DNA from: Streptomyces sp. NRRL S-1022
GTDB taxonomy: Bacteria; Actinomycetota; Actinomycetes; Streptomycetales; Streptomycetaceae
Length of the DNA: 64,000 bases
NCBI RefSeq assembly: GCF_000720135.1
Contig: NZ_JOIU01000005.1
Span: 248,001 to 312,000 of the forward strand
Direction of reading: 5' to 3'
Each line of letters begins with the position of its first letter. The first letter of the stretch is position 1. Position numbers and translations under genes: made by a program. Positions 26,548 through 34,419 of this stretch are shown one piece after another. A model generated the notes under the pieces. It saw only the letters and a list, made by a program, of their open reading frames with translations, searched no databases and had not been told where the DNA came from.

Positions 26548-27215
26548 ACGCCAGACGGAACGTTCTCGTCGCCGGGACCGCGGTGCTCGCCGCGTTCGCC
26601 GCTGTCGGCTGCTCCGCGGAGAACTCCTCCCACGCGGCCAAGGCCGCGGCGGGTCCGGACACCGTGACCTACCACGCGGACTACCCCGCGTACTCCTCGC
26701 TCGACGACGTCCTCAAGACGTCCGACGCCGTCGTCGAGGGCACCGTCGTCGGCACCCGGGTGCAGAAGGTGCTGCCCGACGCGCCCGCCGGTGACAACCC
26801 CGCCACCAACCCGCAGGCCGGCCTGTCGCCCGCCGAGGCCAAGGCGGCCAGGAAGGCGGCCGAGGAGAACCCGGTCATCGTCACCGTCTCCAAGGTGAAG
26901 GTCACCCGGGCCCTCGCCGGCAAGGTGGCCGTCGGCGACACCATCGAGGTCAGCCAGCTCGGCGGCACCTACCACGGTGTGGCGTACCAGGACGAGGACA
27001 CCACCCTGCTCGCCAAGGGCGGTCAGCGGTACGTGCTGATGCTCGCCGCCCACGGCAAGAACCCGTACGACCTGCTCAACCCCGAGCAGGCGCTCTACTC
27101 CGTCAAGGCGGACGGCACGGTCAAGGCCGTGTCCGTCAACGGCTTCGCCGGCGCGGGCAAGGTCGACCAGCTGGCCGCCAAGGCCGGCCGGATCGCCGGG
27201 TCCCGCACGCGGTAG
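26544..27215 (+). CDS. Lipoprotein coupled to the metalloprotease gene
   Basis: A 223-residue exported lipoprotein: basic start MNARRN, hydrophobic stretch, lipobox AVGC with Cys23. The rest is one soluble domain with SDAVVEGTVVG, an ITVSKVKVTRALAG-like beta strand, and LLAKGGQRYVLMLA. This arrangement resembles the outer domain of the membrane protein encoded at 27278-27988 on the other strand. Function unknown. The four-base overlap with the protease gene shows translational coupling; the lipoprotein could anchor, inhibit or assist the protease, which is inference. Confidence 0.82.
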   Translation: MNARRNVLVAGTAVLAAFAAVGCSAENSSHAAKAAAGPDTVTYHADYPAYSSLDDVLKTSDAVVEGTVVGTRVQKVLPDAPAGDNPATNPQAGLSPAEAKAARKAAEENPVIVTVSKVKVTRALAGKVAVGDTIEVSQLGGTYHGVAYQDEDTTLLAKGGQRYVLMLAAHGKNPYDLLNPEQALYSVKADGTVKAVSVNGFAGAGKVDQLAAKAGRIAGSRTR

Positions 27216-27237
27216 GCGCACCGCCCGCACCACCCGG

Positions 27238-27270
27238 CCGGTGCGCCACGGATCGCCCGTGGCGCACCGG
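27238..27270. terminator. Bidirectional terminator hairpin
   Basis: CCGGTGCGCCACG (27238-27250) and CGTGGCGCACCGG (27258-27270) make a perfect 13-bp stem with a seven-base loop, between the converging lipoprotein and sigma-operon genes. Confidence 0.82.
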
Positions 27271-27277
27271 CGTCGTG

Positions 27278-27988
27278 TCACCGGCCCCGCGGTGCCAGCC
27301 GGAGCGCCTTGCGCACCGCCGGACTCAGGGCCACACCGTTGTCCTTCGCGGCGACCGCGGCGCCGCCCTCGACCTCGTACCAGCCCTGCGTGGTGTTCAC
27401 CAGGACGTAGTCGCCGCCCTCGCCCTTGTCGAGCAGCAGGACGTACTCCTTGCCGGCACTCAGGCCGGCGGTCTCGGGCCCGGAACCCGGGGTCGTGTAG
27501 GACACCCGGATCGCGTCACCCGGTGTCTCGCCCTTCGCGGTCGCCACCACCTTCGCCGTGGCAACCGTCGTGCGGACACCGCCGCCGGTCTCCTCGTGTC
27601 CGGAGCCGAGCCGCGCCCGTACGATCACGTGCGCCGCCCGCTCCAGCTCGGCCGTGCTGCCGAAGTACGGCTCGTCGGCGCTGATCCCGCCGTCCGTGCC
27701 CTCGCCCGCTCCGGCCGGCCCGCTGCTCCGCGCGGCCTGGTGACCGCTCGGCCCGGCCGGGTCGCCCTGCAGGCTGAACAGGGTGACGGCACCGATGGCG
27801 ACGGCGGCGCCGCAGGCCACGGCGGCCATCAGGTACCCCCGCCGGGGCGATCGGCGCGGGGCCGCGGGGGGCGGGGTGCCGTCGGGTCCGACCAGCGTGG
27901 CGAGTTCGTCGGCGGCGCGCGCCGAGAGGGTGCCGTGCGCCGCGTCCGGGACCGGGTTGGCGTTCGTGATCAGAGGCTTCACACGCAT
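27278..27988 (-). CDS. Sigma-operon membrane protein (putative anti-sigma or sensor)
   Basis: A 236-residue single-pass protein. The ATG at 27988 has AGGAG upstream and overlaps the sigma-factor stop by one base. Residues 1-50 are cytoplasmic, followed by a membrane helix (YLMAAVACGAAVAIGAVTLF), a Gly/Ser linker and an outer domain with HVIVRARLG, AGKEYVLLLDKGE and TTQGWYEV. It lacks the HxxxCxxC zinc motif of classic anti-sigma factors, so that role rests on gene order. The outer domain is similar in pattern to the lipoprotein encoded opposite. Confidence 0.8.
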   Translation of the reverse strand: MRVKPLITNANPVPDAAHGTLSARAADELATLVGPDGTPPPAAPRRSPRRGYLMAAVACGAAVAIGAVTLFSLQGDPAGPSGHQAARSSGPAGAGEGTDGGISADEPYFGSTAELERAAHVIVRARLGSGHEETGGGVRTTVATAKVVATAKGETPGDAIRVSYTTPGSGPETAGLSAGKEYVLLLDKGEGGDYVLVNTTQGWYEVEGGAAVAAKDNGVALSPAVRKALRLAPRGR

Positions 27989-28497
27989 CAGACTGGCTCC
28001 TGGGGCAGTTTGTAAACGGCACGGAACGCCTTGCGTGCCCGGTGCAGCCGGACCCAGACCGCGGACGCGCCGCATCCCAGGACTTCACCGGCCTCTGCCG
28101 CGCTCAGCCCGTCCCAGTAACTCAGCAGGAGGACCTCGCGGTGCGCGGGCGGGAGCCGGTCCAGGGCGTCGAGTACGGCGTTGTCCCGGCTCGGCGCCGG
28201 AGCGCTGCCCATCGCGTCGGCGATGGTGCGGTGTATCTCCGTCAGGCGTGCCATGGAGCGGTAGTGGTTGCTCAGCAGGTTCCGCGCGGTGACGAACAGC
28301 CAGCCGGTGCCCACGTCCTGACCGGCCGTCATGCGCTCCCACGCGGTGCGGAAGACCTCGGCGGTGAGTTCCTCCGCGGCTCCCCGGTCGGCCGCACGCC
28401 GGTGCACATACGCGCACACGCGCGCGTGCTCACGGACGTACAAGGCCGTGAACCGCGCGGCGCGGTCACGGTCGGTGCGGGTCTTCAGGGTCTCCAC
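27988..28497 (-). CDS. ECF-subfamily RNA polymerase sigma factor
   Basis: A 169-residue group 4 sigma factor. Region 2 spans about residues 15-80 (FTALYVREHARVCAYVHRR, then FRTAWERM and GWLFVTARNLLSNHYRS), region 4 about 105-155 (LDRLPPAHREVLLLSYWDGLSAAEAGEVLGC). The start is GTG at 28497. On the minus strand upstream, CGAAC and GTCTCC about 16 bases apart resemble the AAC/CGTC pattern of ECF promoters and would suggest autoregulation. The sigma stop overlaps the next gene by one base, so the pair is coupled. Confidence 0.93.
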   Translation of the reverse strand: METLKTRTDRDRAARFTALYVREHARVCAYVHRRAADRGAAEELTAEVFRTAWERMTAGQDVGTGWLFVTARNLLSNHYRSMARLTEIHRTIADAMGSAPAPSRDNAVLDALDRLPPAHREVLLLSYWDGLSAAEAGEVLGCGASAVWVRLHRARKAFRAVYKLPQEPV

Positions 28498-28574
28498 ACC
28501 CCTTATATGTCGGAGACCCGGCGCATCCTTACCGTTCGGTGCGAAGAGTTTCGGCGGACGCCGTCAGTGACGGG

Positions 28575-29303
28575 TCAGTGCGCTTCCGCCGTGCGCAGTG
28601 CCTCCGCCGTCGGAGCCGAGCCGCCCAGGTGCGCGGGCAGCCACCAGGTGTCCTCGGGGCCCTTGGGGCGGCCCGGGTAGGCGCGCTGGGCGGCATCCAG
28701 GAGTTCCTGGACGCGCTCGCGCAGCCGGCGGGTGATGGCGCCGGCGTACTGGTCGCGGGGCGCCTCCACGGCCTCGCCGACGCGGATGGTGACGGGCAGG
28801 TGGCTGCGCTTGAAGTTGCGCGGGTGGCCCTTCGTCCACAGCCGCTGCGTGCCCCACACCGCCATCGGGATCAGCGGGACCCCCGCCTCCTGGGCCAGCC
28901 GGGCCGCGCCCGACTTGAAGCTCTTCAGCGTGAAGGACTGCGAGATCGTCGCCTCCGGGAACACCCCGATGATCTCTCCGGAGCGCAGCGAGTCCAGCGC
29001 GTGCGCGTACGCCGTCTCGCCCTGCCCGCGGTCCACCGGGATGTGCTTCATCCCGCGCATCAGCGGCCCGGAGACCTTGTGCCGGAAGACCGACTCCTTC
29101 GCCATGAACCGCACCAGGCGCTTCTGCGGCAGGGCGGCCAGGCCGTTGAAGATGAAGTCCAGGTAGCTGATGTGATTGCTCACCAGCACCGCACCGCCCG
29201 AGCGCGGGATGTTCTCCGACCCCTGGCAGTCGATGTCCAGGTCCCAGACCTTGAACAGCGTCTTGGCGAAACCGATGACGGGACGGTAGACCAGCTCTGC
29301 CAT
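28575..29303 (-). CDS. 1-acyl-sn-glycerol-3-phosphate acyltransferase (PlsC family)
   Basis: A 242-residue membrane-associated acyltransferase that adds the second acyl chain in phospholipid synthesis. Start ATG at 29303. The family blocks are NHISYLD near residues 42-48 (catalytic His and Asp), FMAKESVFR near 70, GVFPEATIS near 113-121 and VPLIPMAVWG near 140. The C-terminal 50 residues are a variable tail. It stands alone, divergent from the damaged thioredoxin gene. Confidence 0.92.
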   Translation of the reverse strand: MAELVYRPVIGFAKTLFKVWDLDIDCQGSENIPRSGGAVLVSNHISYLDFIFNGLAALPQKRLVRFMAKESVFRHKVSGPLMRGMKHIPVDRGQGETAYAHALDSLRSGEIIGVFPEATISQSFTLKSFKSGAARLAQEAGVPLIPMAVWGTQRLWTKGHPRNFKRSHLPVTIRVGEAVEAPRDQYAGAITRRLRERVQELLDAAQRAYPGRPKGPEDTWWLPAHLGGSAPTAEALRTAEAH

Positions 29304-29810
29304 GGGCGGGGTGGACCCTTTCTGCTCTGCTCGGGAAAGGGAGGGCTCCCGGCGGTCAAGTTACGCAGCCGTAGGTTTACGACGTATCGCAGATCGTGCC
29401 CGAAGAACGGACGGGGAGCCAGTCCTGGTGCCCCGCGGCGGCGAGATCCTCGTCACGTCGGCCTACATCCCGTTCTGCCCCCTCAGGCCCCCTTCACTCC
29501 ACCGGGTCACTCCACCGGGGTCGCCGTCGCCCGCTTCGGCGGCAGGAAGGTCTCGCCCCCCGGACAGGCCGGAACTCGGAACCACCGTGGTCAAGGCCGC
29601 CGCGAACCGCGGCCCCCGCACCTCGATGTCCATGAAGCCGATGTCCAGGAAGCCGGCGTTCCGCAGGGTGATCTCTCCGCGGGAGGCGGGAATCTTCACC
29701 GTCTCGTGCGTGTTGGTGCCGGAGACGACCGGACTGGTGGTGGGCTGGCGGAGCTCGCGGCGGCGAGTGCCCGCGGAGTGCCGCACAAGCGGCGGAACGG
29801 GAGGGTACGG
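29304..29810. other. Gap with no intact gene; decayed N-terminus of thioredoxin gene at its end
   Basis: No intact gene is seen between PlsC and the thioredoxin domain. At 29725-29745 one frame reads TTGLVVG, and from 29746 the next frame reads LAELAAASARGVPHKRRNGR, running into the thioredoxin. Together they look like the start and membrane anchor of a longer thioredoxin-like protein interrupted by a single-base deletion near 29744. A minus-strand open frame from 29975 contains an ordinary-looking stretch (HETVKIPASRGEITLRNAGF) but has no good start or relatives I recognise. Confidence 0.5.
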
Positions 29811-30137
29811 GTGCGCGGGCACGACGACGGCAAGCGGCTCGGGGTGGCCGAACTCGGCGGCGAACCGGGGGAGCGGGCCACGCTCGTGCAGTTCTCCAGC
29901 GCCTTCTGCGCGCCCTGCCGGGCGACCCGGCGCATCCTCGGCGAGGTCGCCGCGATGGTCCCGGGCGTGACCCACGTCGAGATCGACGCCGAGGCCCGCC
30001 TGGACCTCGTACGCGAACTCCGGATCCTCAAGACCCCCACCGTGCTGGTCCTGGACGCCGACGGCCGCGTGGTGCGGCGCGCCGCCGGACAGCCGCGGAA
30101 GGCCGACGTCATCGCCGCTCTGGGGGAAGCCGTGTGA
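29811..30137 (+). CDS. Thioredoxin-family protein, probably N-terminally truncated
   Basis: A 108-residue thioredoxin domain. The GTG at 29811 is preceded by GGGAGGG. The redox site is FCAPC near residues 31-35, in FSSAFCAPCRATRRIL, and the cis-proline is in KTPTVLVLDADGRVVRR. Relatives in Streptomyces usually carry an N-terminal membrane anchor. Here that anchor appears shifted out of frame upstream and has gained charged residues, so the protein would be cytosolic if made. Whether this reflects real decay or a sequencing error cannot be settled from one sequence. Confidence 0.75.
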   Translation: MRGHDDGKRLGVAELGGEPGERATLVQFSSAFCAPCRATRRILGEVAAMVPGVTHVEIDAEARLDLVRELRILKTPTVLVLDADGRVVRRAAGQPRKADVIAALGEAV

Positions 30138-30220
30138 GTGGCTTTCAGGCGGCGGTGGGACATCTTCCAGATCGCGGAACCTGCTTGACTGCGCGCACCA
30201 CCTATCGTCAGTCTGACCGT

Positions 30221-30301
30221 ATGCCGATCGAACTCCTTCTCTACGGGCGGGTCCACGTCGACCTCGCCCGCACCGCGAGCGCGCGCTGTCCGGGCTGCTG
30301 A
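30221..30301 (+). CDS. Cysteine-type leader peptide (26 residues)
   Basis: A short open frame from ATG 30221 to TGA 30299-30301. It encodes HVDLARTASARC followed by PGC at its end, matching the actinobacterial leader-peptide pattern R-x-HVDL-x-R-x-xSA-x-C found ahead of sulfur-metabolism genes. Two of its last four residues are Cys, so ribosome stalling when charged tRNA-Cys is short could control the flavin reductase gene 44 bases downstream. A short palindrome GTCAGTCTGAC (30207-30217) lies just upstream. Confidence 0.72.
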   Translation: MPIELLLYGRVHVDLARTASARCPGC

Positions 30302-30345
30302 GCAGTCACGGACCCGTTCACTCCCCTCGCCTGAAGGACACCCGC

Positions 30346-30855
30346 ATGACGGCCACATCCGACCTCGGCACGCCCCGGCTCGCCTCCCCCGATCTGCTGC
30401 GCTCCACCTTCCGCCGGCACGCCGCCGGTGTGGCGGTGATCACCGCGCGTGGCGCCTCCGGCCCCGTCGGCTTCACCGCCACCTCCCTGACCTCCGTCTC
30501 CGCCGAGCCGCCGCTGGTCTCCTTCGGCATCGGCACGGGCGCCTCCAGCTGGCCCGCGATAGCCGAGGCCGAGCACGTGGGCGTGCACATACTCGGCGAG
30601 CACCAGAGCGACCTGGCCGCCACCTTCGCCCGCAGCGGTGCCGACCGCTTCGGCGCGCCCACCGCCTGGCGGGACGGCCCGGAAGGCGTGCCGGTCCTGG
30701 ACGACGTGCTCGCCTGGCTGGTCTGCCGGATCGTCGGGCGGGTGCCCGCCGGTGATCACCGGATCGTGCTCGCCGAGGTGGTTCTCGGCGACTCCTCGGG
30801 CGCCGGCCGCCCGCTCCTCTACCACCACGGCCGCTTCAACGGCCTGCGGGATTGA
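30346..30855 (+). CDS. Flavin reductase family protein (FMN-binding split barrel)
   Basis: A 169-residue NAD(P)H:flavin oxidoreductase of the DIM6/NTAB type, which supplies reduced flavin to two-component monooxygenases. The ATG has GAAGGA upstream. The fold marks are FRRHAAGVAVITARG near residues 21-35, GFTATSLTSVSAEPPLVSFGI near 42-62, and GVHILGEHQSDLAATFA near 83-99, closing with PLLYHHGRFNGL. No monooxygenase is adjacent. The leader peptide upstream points to a role in sulfur (sulfonate or thiol) metabolism. Confidence 0.9.
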   Translation: MTATSDLGTPRLASPDLLRSTFRRHAAGVAVITARGASGPVGFTATSLTSVSAEPPLVSFGIGTGASSWPAIAEAEHVGVHILGEHQSDLAATFARSGADRFGAPTAWRDGPEGVPVLDDVLAWLVCRIVGRVPAGDHRIVLAEVVLGDSSGAGRPLLYHHGRFNGLRD

Positions 30856-30982
30856 TCACGTCCCGGATCGCTCCACCCCCTCCTGCGGAGCCGTCGAGTT
30901 CCGGTTACGCTGCGTTGCGAAGGTCACAGTTCAAAGCGCTTGCTTAGCGGGCAGGAACTGGGTGTACTGACGAGTAATATTT

Positions 30983-31053
30983 CGGTCGGAGCGCGCGGAC
31001 GCCCCGACCGGGATCGGCCGCTTGAGGCGCCTATGCTGCCTGCAAGAGGCAGC
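30983..31053 (+). promoter_or_regulatory. Two stem-loops in the etfBA leader region
   Basis: CGGTCGGAGCG (30983-30993) pairs with CGCCCCGACCG (31000-31010), 10 of 11. GCTGCCT (31035-31041) pairs perfectly with AGGCAGC (31047-31053). A TATGCT hexamer at 31032-31037 may be a -10 box. The etfB start follows at 31084 with AGGAGAG. Confidence 0.45.
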
Positions 31054-31083
31054 CCGAAATGACGATGCAGTAGGAGAGCCGGC

Positions 31084-31869
31084 GTGAGCTTGAGGATCGT
31101 TGTCACTGTGAAGTACGTGCCCGACGCCACTGGCGACCGGCACTTCGCCGATGACCTGACCGTCGACCGCGACGACGTCGACGGGCTGCTCTCCGAGCTG
31201 GACGAGTACGCGGTCGAGCAGGCCCTCCAGATCGCGGAGAACGCGGACGACGCCGAGGTCACCGTCCTGACGGTCGGCCCCGAGGACGCCAAGGACGCGC
31301 TCCGCAAGGCCCTCTCCATGGGTGCCGACAAGGCCATCCACGTCGAGGACGACGACCTGCACGGCACCGACGCCATCGGCACCTCCCTGGTGCTGGCCAA
31401 GGCAATCGAGAAGGCCGGCTACGACCTGGTCGTCTCCGGCATGGCGTCCACCGACGGAACCATGGGCGTCGTCCCGGCGCTGGTCGCCGAGCGCCTCGGC
31501 GTCCCGCAGGTCACCCTGCTGTCCGAGGTCTCCGTCGAGGACGGCGTGGTCAAGGGCCGCCGCGACGGCGACGCGGCCTCGGAGCAGCTGGAGGCCTCGC
31601 TCCCGGCGGTCGTCTCCGTGACCGACCAGTCCGGCGAGGCCCGTTACCCGTCCTTCAAGGGCATCATGGCGGCGAAGAAGAAGCCGGTGGAGTCCTGGGA
31701 CCTGTCCGACCTGGACATCGAGGCCGAGGAGGTCGGCCTGGACGGCGCGTTCACCAAGGTCCAGACCGCGACCGAGCGTCCGGCGCGCACGGCCGGCACC
31801 ATCGTCAAGGACGAGGGCGAGGGCGGCAAGCAGCTCGCTGAGTTCCTCGCGGGCCAGAAGTTCATCTAA
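31084..31869 (+). CDS. etfB: Electron transfer flavoprotein beta subunit
   Basis: A 261-residue AMP-binding subunit of the ETF heterodimer, which carries electrons from acyl-CoA and other dehydrogenases to the respiratory chain. The start is GTG at 31084 with AGGAGAG upstream. KYVPDATGDRHF near the N-terminus, MGADKAIHV near residue 78, the SGMASTDGTMGVVPALVAERLG adenosine-binding segment near 119-140 and the recognition-loop region RYPSFKGIMAAKKKP are typical. etfA follows after 53 bases. Confidence 0.96.
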   Translation: MSLRIVVTVKYVPDATGDRHFADDLTVDRDDVDGLLSELDEYAVEQALQIAENADDAEVTVLTVGPEDAKDALRKALSMGADKAIHVEDDDLHGTDAIGTSLVLAKAIEKAGYDLVVSGMASTDGTMGVVPALVAERLGVPQVTLLSEVSVEDGVVKGRRDGDAASEQLEASLPAVVSVTDQSGEARYPSFKGIMAAKKKPVESWDLSDLDIEAEEVGLDGAFTKVQTATERPARTAGTIVKDEGEGGKQLAEFLAGQKFI

Positions 31870-31922
31870 GGGCCCGCCCCCGCTGACCGCCCCTCAACTT
31901 CGTTACGCAGGAGAGCAATCCC

Positions 31923-32885
31923 ATGGCTGAAGTCCTCGTCTACGTCGACCACGTGGACGGTGCCGTCCGCAAGCCGACCCTTGAGCTGCTGACCCTGGCC
32001 CGCCGCATCGGCGAGCCCGTCGCCGTCGCGCTGGGCAACGGCGCCGCCGACACCGCCGCCACGCTCGCCGAGCACGGCGCGGTGAAGGTCCTCACCCACG
32101 ACGCGTCCGAGTACGCCGACTACCTGGTCGTGCCGAAGGTGGACGCCCTTCAGGCCGCCCACGAGGCCGTCTCCCCGGCCGCCGTGCTGGTCCCGTCCTC
32201 CGCCGAGGGCAAGGAGATCGCCGCCCGTCTGGCGCTGCGCATCGGCTCCGGCATCATCACCGACGCCGTCGACCTGGAGGCCGGCGACGAGGGCCCGGTG
32301 GCCACCCAGTCGGTGTTCGCCGCGTCCTTCACCACCAAGTCCCGCGTCATCAAGGGCACCCCGGTCATCACGGTCAAGCCGAACTCGGCCGCCGTCGAGG
32401 CCGCCCCGGCCGCCGGCGCCGTCGAGGCCCTGTCCGTGACCTTCTCCGACAAGGCCACCGGCACCAAGATCACCGGCCGCACGCCGCGTGAGTCGACGGG
32501 CCGCCCGGAGCTGACCGAGGCCGCGATCGTGGTCTCCGGTGGCCGCGGTGTGAACGGCGCCGAGAACTTCGCGATCATCGAGGCGCTCGCCGACCAGCTC
32601 GGCGCGGCCGTCGGTGCCTCGCGTGCCGCCGTCGACGCCGGCTGGTACCCGCACACCAACCAGGTGGGCCAGACCGGCAAGTCGGTCTCGCCGCAGCTGT
32701 ACATCGCCAACGGCATCTCCGGTGCGATCCAGCACCGCGCCGGCATGCAGACCTCGAAGACCATCGTGGCCGTCAACAAGGACGCCGAGGCCCCGATCTT
32801 CGAGCTGGTCGACTTCGGCGTGGTCGGCGACCTGTTCGACGTCGTGCCGCAGCTGACCGACGAGATCAAGACCCGCAAGGGCTGA
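31923..32885 (+). CDS. etfA: Electron transfer flavoprotein alpha subunit
   Basis: A 320-residue FAD-binding ETF subunit. The ATG has CAGGAGAG upstream. The C-terminal FAD domain shows [14 protein letters not shown] near 200, [23 protein letters not shown] near 230-252, [17 protein letters not shown], and [22 protein letters not shown]. It is co-transcribed with etfB and ends with a strong terminator. The partner dehydrogenase and the ETF-quinone oxidoreductase are not in the window. Confidence 0.96.
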   Translation: MAEVLVYVDHVDGAVRKPTLELLTLARRIGEPVAVALGNGAADTAATLAEHGAVKVLTHDASEYADYLVVPKVDALQAAHEAVSPAAVLVPSSAEGKEIAARLALRIGSGIITDAVDLEAGDEGPVATQSVFAASFTTKSRVIKGTPVITVKPNSAAVEAAPAAGAVEALSVTFSDKATGTKITGRTPRESTGRPELTEAAIVVSGGRGVNGAENFAIIEALADQLGAAVGASRAAVDAGWYPHTNQVGQTGKSVSPQLYIANGISGAIQHRAGMQTSKTIVAVNKDAEAPIFELVDFGVVGDLFDVVPQLTDEIKTRKG

Positions 32886-32902
32886 TCCCCCCAGGCGCAG
32901 CA

Positions 32903-32939
32903 CGAGGCCCCTGTGACCGGCGCGGTCACAGGGGCCTCG
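32903..32939 (+). terminator. Terminator of the etfBA operon
   Basis: CGAGGCCCCTGTGACC (32903-32918), loop GGCGC, GGTCACAGGGGCCTCG (32924-32939): a perfect 16-bp stem, the strongest hairpin in the window, 18 bases after the etfA stop. Confidence 0.9.
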
Positions 32940-33028
32940 GTGCATCCTGAAGGCGGTACCGGCCATCGTTCGAGAGGGTGTTGACCAGCGGGAACCACCC
33001 CGGATAACTTCATTCTACGGATTGTTGA

Positions 33029-33043
33029 TTCCGCAGAGCGGAA
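33029..33043. promoter_or_regulatory. 15-bp palindrome upstream of DUF6986 gene
   Basis: TTCCGC, three bases, GCGGAA: a perfect inverted repeat at 33029-33043, immediately ahead of the ribosome-binding site GGAGGG. Its shape and position suit a repressor site of the IclR type; no regulator gene is adjacent. Confidence 0.6.
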
Positions 33044-33058
33044 ATTGGAGGGTGTGGG

Positions 33059-34357
33059 ATGGGTCAGCAGGAGCAGGTGGCGACAAGCCTCGCGGGCACC
33101 GTCAGCGAGGAGATCAGCGCCTCCCTCGCGCCGGTCGACGCGGAGCTGGAGCGCCGCTACCCGGGGGACCCCGGCACCCGGCAGCCCGTCCACACCGTGT
33201 ACGTCCCCGGCGACGCCTTCGCCGCCGGCACCCTCCGTTCCTGGGGCGACCAGGCTCTCGCGGCGCTCGACGAACACGCCCCGGACGCCGCCTCCTTCGC
33301 GGCCGTCCTCGGACTGCCGGACGAGCTGGCCGAGCCGGTGTACTCCCGCGTCCGCGCCAAGCTGGAACGCGAGCCCGTCGAGGACCTGCGCGTCGACTTC
33401 GAGGACGGCTACGGCCCCCGGCCCGACGCCGAGGAGGACGCGACGGCCGCCCGCGCCGGCCGTCTGATCGCCGAGGCGTACCGCACGGGCACGGCGGCGC
33501 CGTACATGGGCATCCGCATGAAGTGCATGGAGGCCGCCGTACGCGACCGGGGCATCCGCACCCTCGACGTCTTCCTCACCGGCCTCATGGAGGCCGGGGG
33601 CCTGCCCGACGGCCTGGTCCTCACCCTGCCCAAGGTGACCTACCCCGAGCAGGTCGGCGCCTTCGTGCGGCTCCTGGAGGCCTTCGAGAAGGCACATGGC
33701 CTGGACGCCGGCCGCCTCGGCTTCGAGATCCAGATCGAGACCAGCCAGGCGATCCTCGCCACCGACGGCACCGCCACCGTCGCCCGCCTGATCCAGGCCG
33801 CCGAGGGCCGCGCCACCGGACTGCACTACGGCACCTTCGACTACAGCGCCTGCCTCGGTGTCTCCGCCGCCCACCAGGCCAGCGACCACCCGGCCGCCGA
33901 CCACGCCAAGGCGGTCATGCAGGTCGCGGCGGCCGGCACCGGCGTCCGCGTCTCGGACGGCTCCACCAACGTCCTCCCGGTCGGCCCCACCGCCAAGGTC
34001 CACGACGCCTGGCGCCTCCACTACGGCCTCACCCGCCGCGCCCTCGCCCGCGCCTACTACCAGGGCTGGGACATGCACCCCGGCCACATCCCCACCCGCT
34101 ACGCGGCCGTCTTCGCCTTCTACCGCGAGGGCTTCGAGCAGGCGGCGGCCCGCCTCACCCGGTACGCCAACCGGACCGGCGGCGACGTCATGGACGAGCC
34201 CGCCACCGCCAAGGCCCTGAGCGGCTACCTCCTGCGCGGCCTGGACTGCGGCGCCCTCGACATCGCCGAGGTCGCCCGCCTCACCGGCCTGACCCGCGCC
34301 GACCTGGAGAACTTCGCGGCCCCCCGCCGCGGCGGCCTGACCGCCTCCGGGCAGTAG
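33059..34357 (+). CDS. DUF6986 / CitE-like (HpcH/HpaI aldolase-fold) protein
   Basis: A 432-residue protein of the citrate lyase beta/malyl-CoA lyase superfamily. ATG with GGAGGG upstream. Metal-site features include [17 protein letters not shown] near residues 112-128, [28 protein letters not shown] near 222-233 and YGTFDYSAC. The family is actinobacterial and I recall it beside purine/allantoin catabolism genes, which would fit a C-C lyase or isomerase of glyoxylate chemistry; here it stands alone, so this is inference. The palindrome at 33029 is probably its operator. Confidence 0.8.
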   Translation: MGQQEQVATSLAGTVSEEISASLAPVDAELERRYPGDPGTRQPVHTVYVPGDAFAAGTLRSWGDQALAALDEHAPDAASFAAVLGLPDELAEPVYSRVRAKLEREPVEDLRVDFEDGYGPRPDAEEDATAARAGRLIAEAYRTGTAAPYMGIRMKCMEAAVRDRGIRTLDVFLTGLMEAGGLPDGLVLTLPKVTYPEQVGAFVRLLEAFEKAHGLDAGRLGFEIQIETSQAILATDGTATVARLIQAAEGRATGLHYGTFDYSACLGVSAAHQASDHPAADHAKAVMQVAAAGTGVRVSDGSTNVLPVGPTAKVHDAWRLHYGLTRRALARAYYQGWDMHPGHIPTRYAAVFAFYREGFEQAAARLTRYANRTGGDVMDEPATAKALSGYLLRGLDCGALDIAEVARLTGLTRADLENFAAPRRGGLTASGQ

Positions 34358-34419
34358 GGGCATCCGCGTCCGGCCTACCTCTGGTGGTGTGCGCTACCGC
34401 GTTCCTATACCCATGAGTC

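Noticed and set aside
29463..29975. A minus-strand 170-residue frame upstream of PlsC
   Set aside because: It overlaps the thioredoxin gene antisense, has no good start and shows no recognisable domain, although one stretch reads less random than usual shadows.
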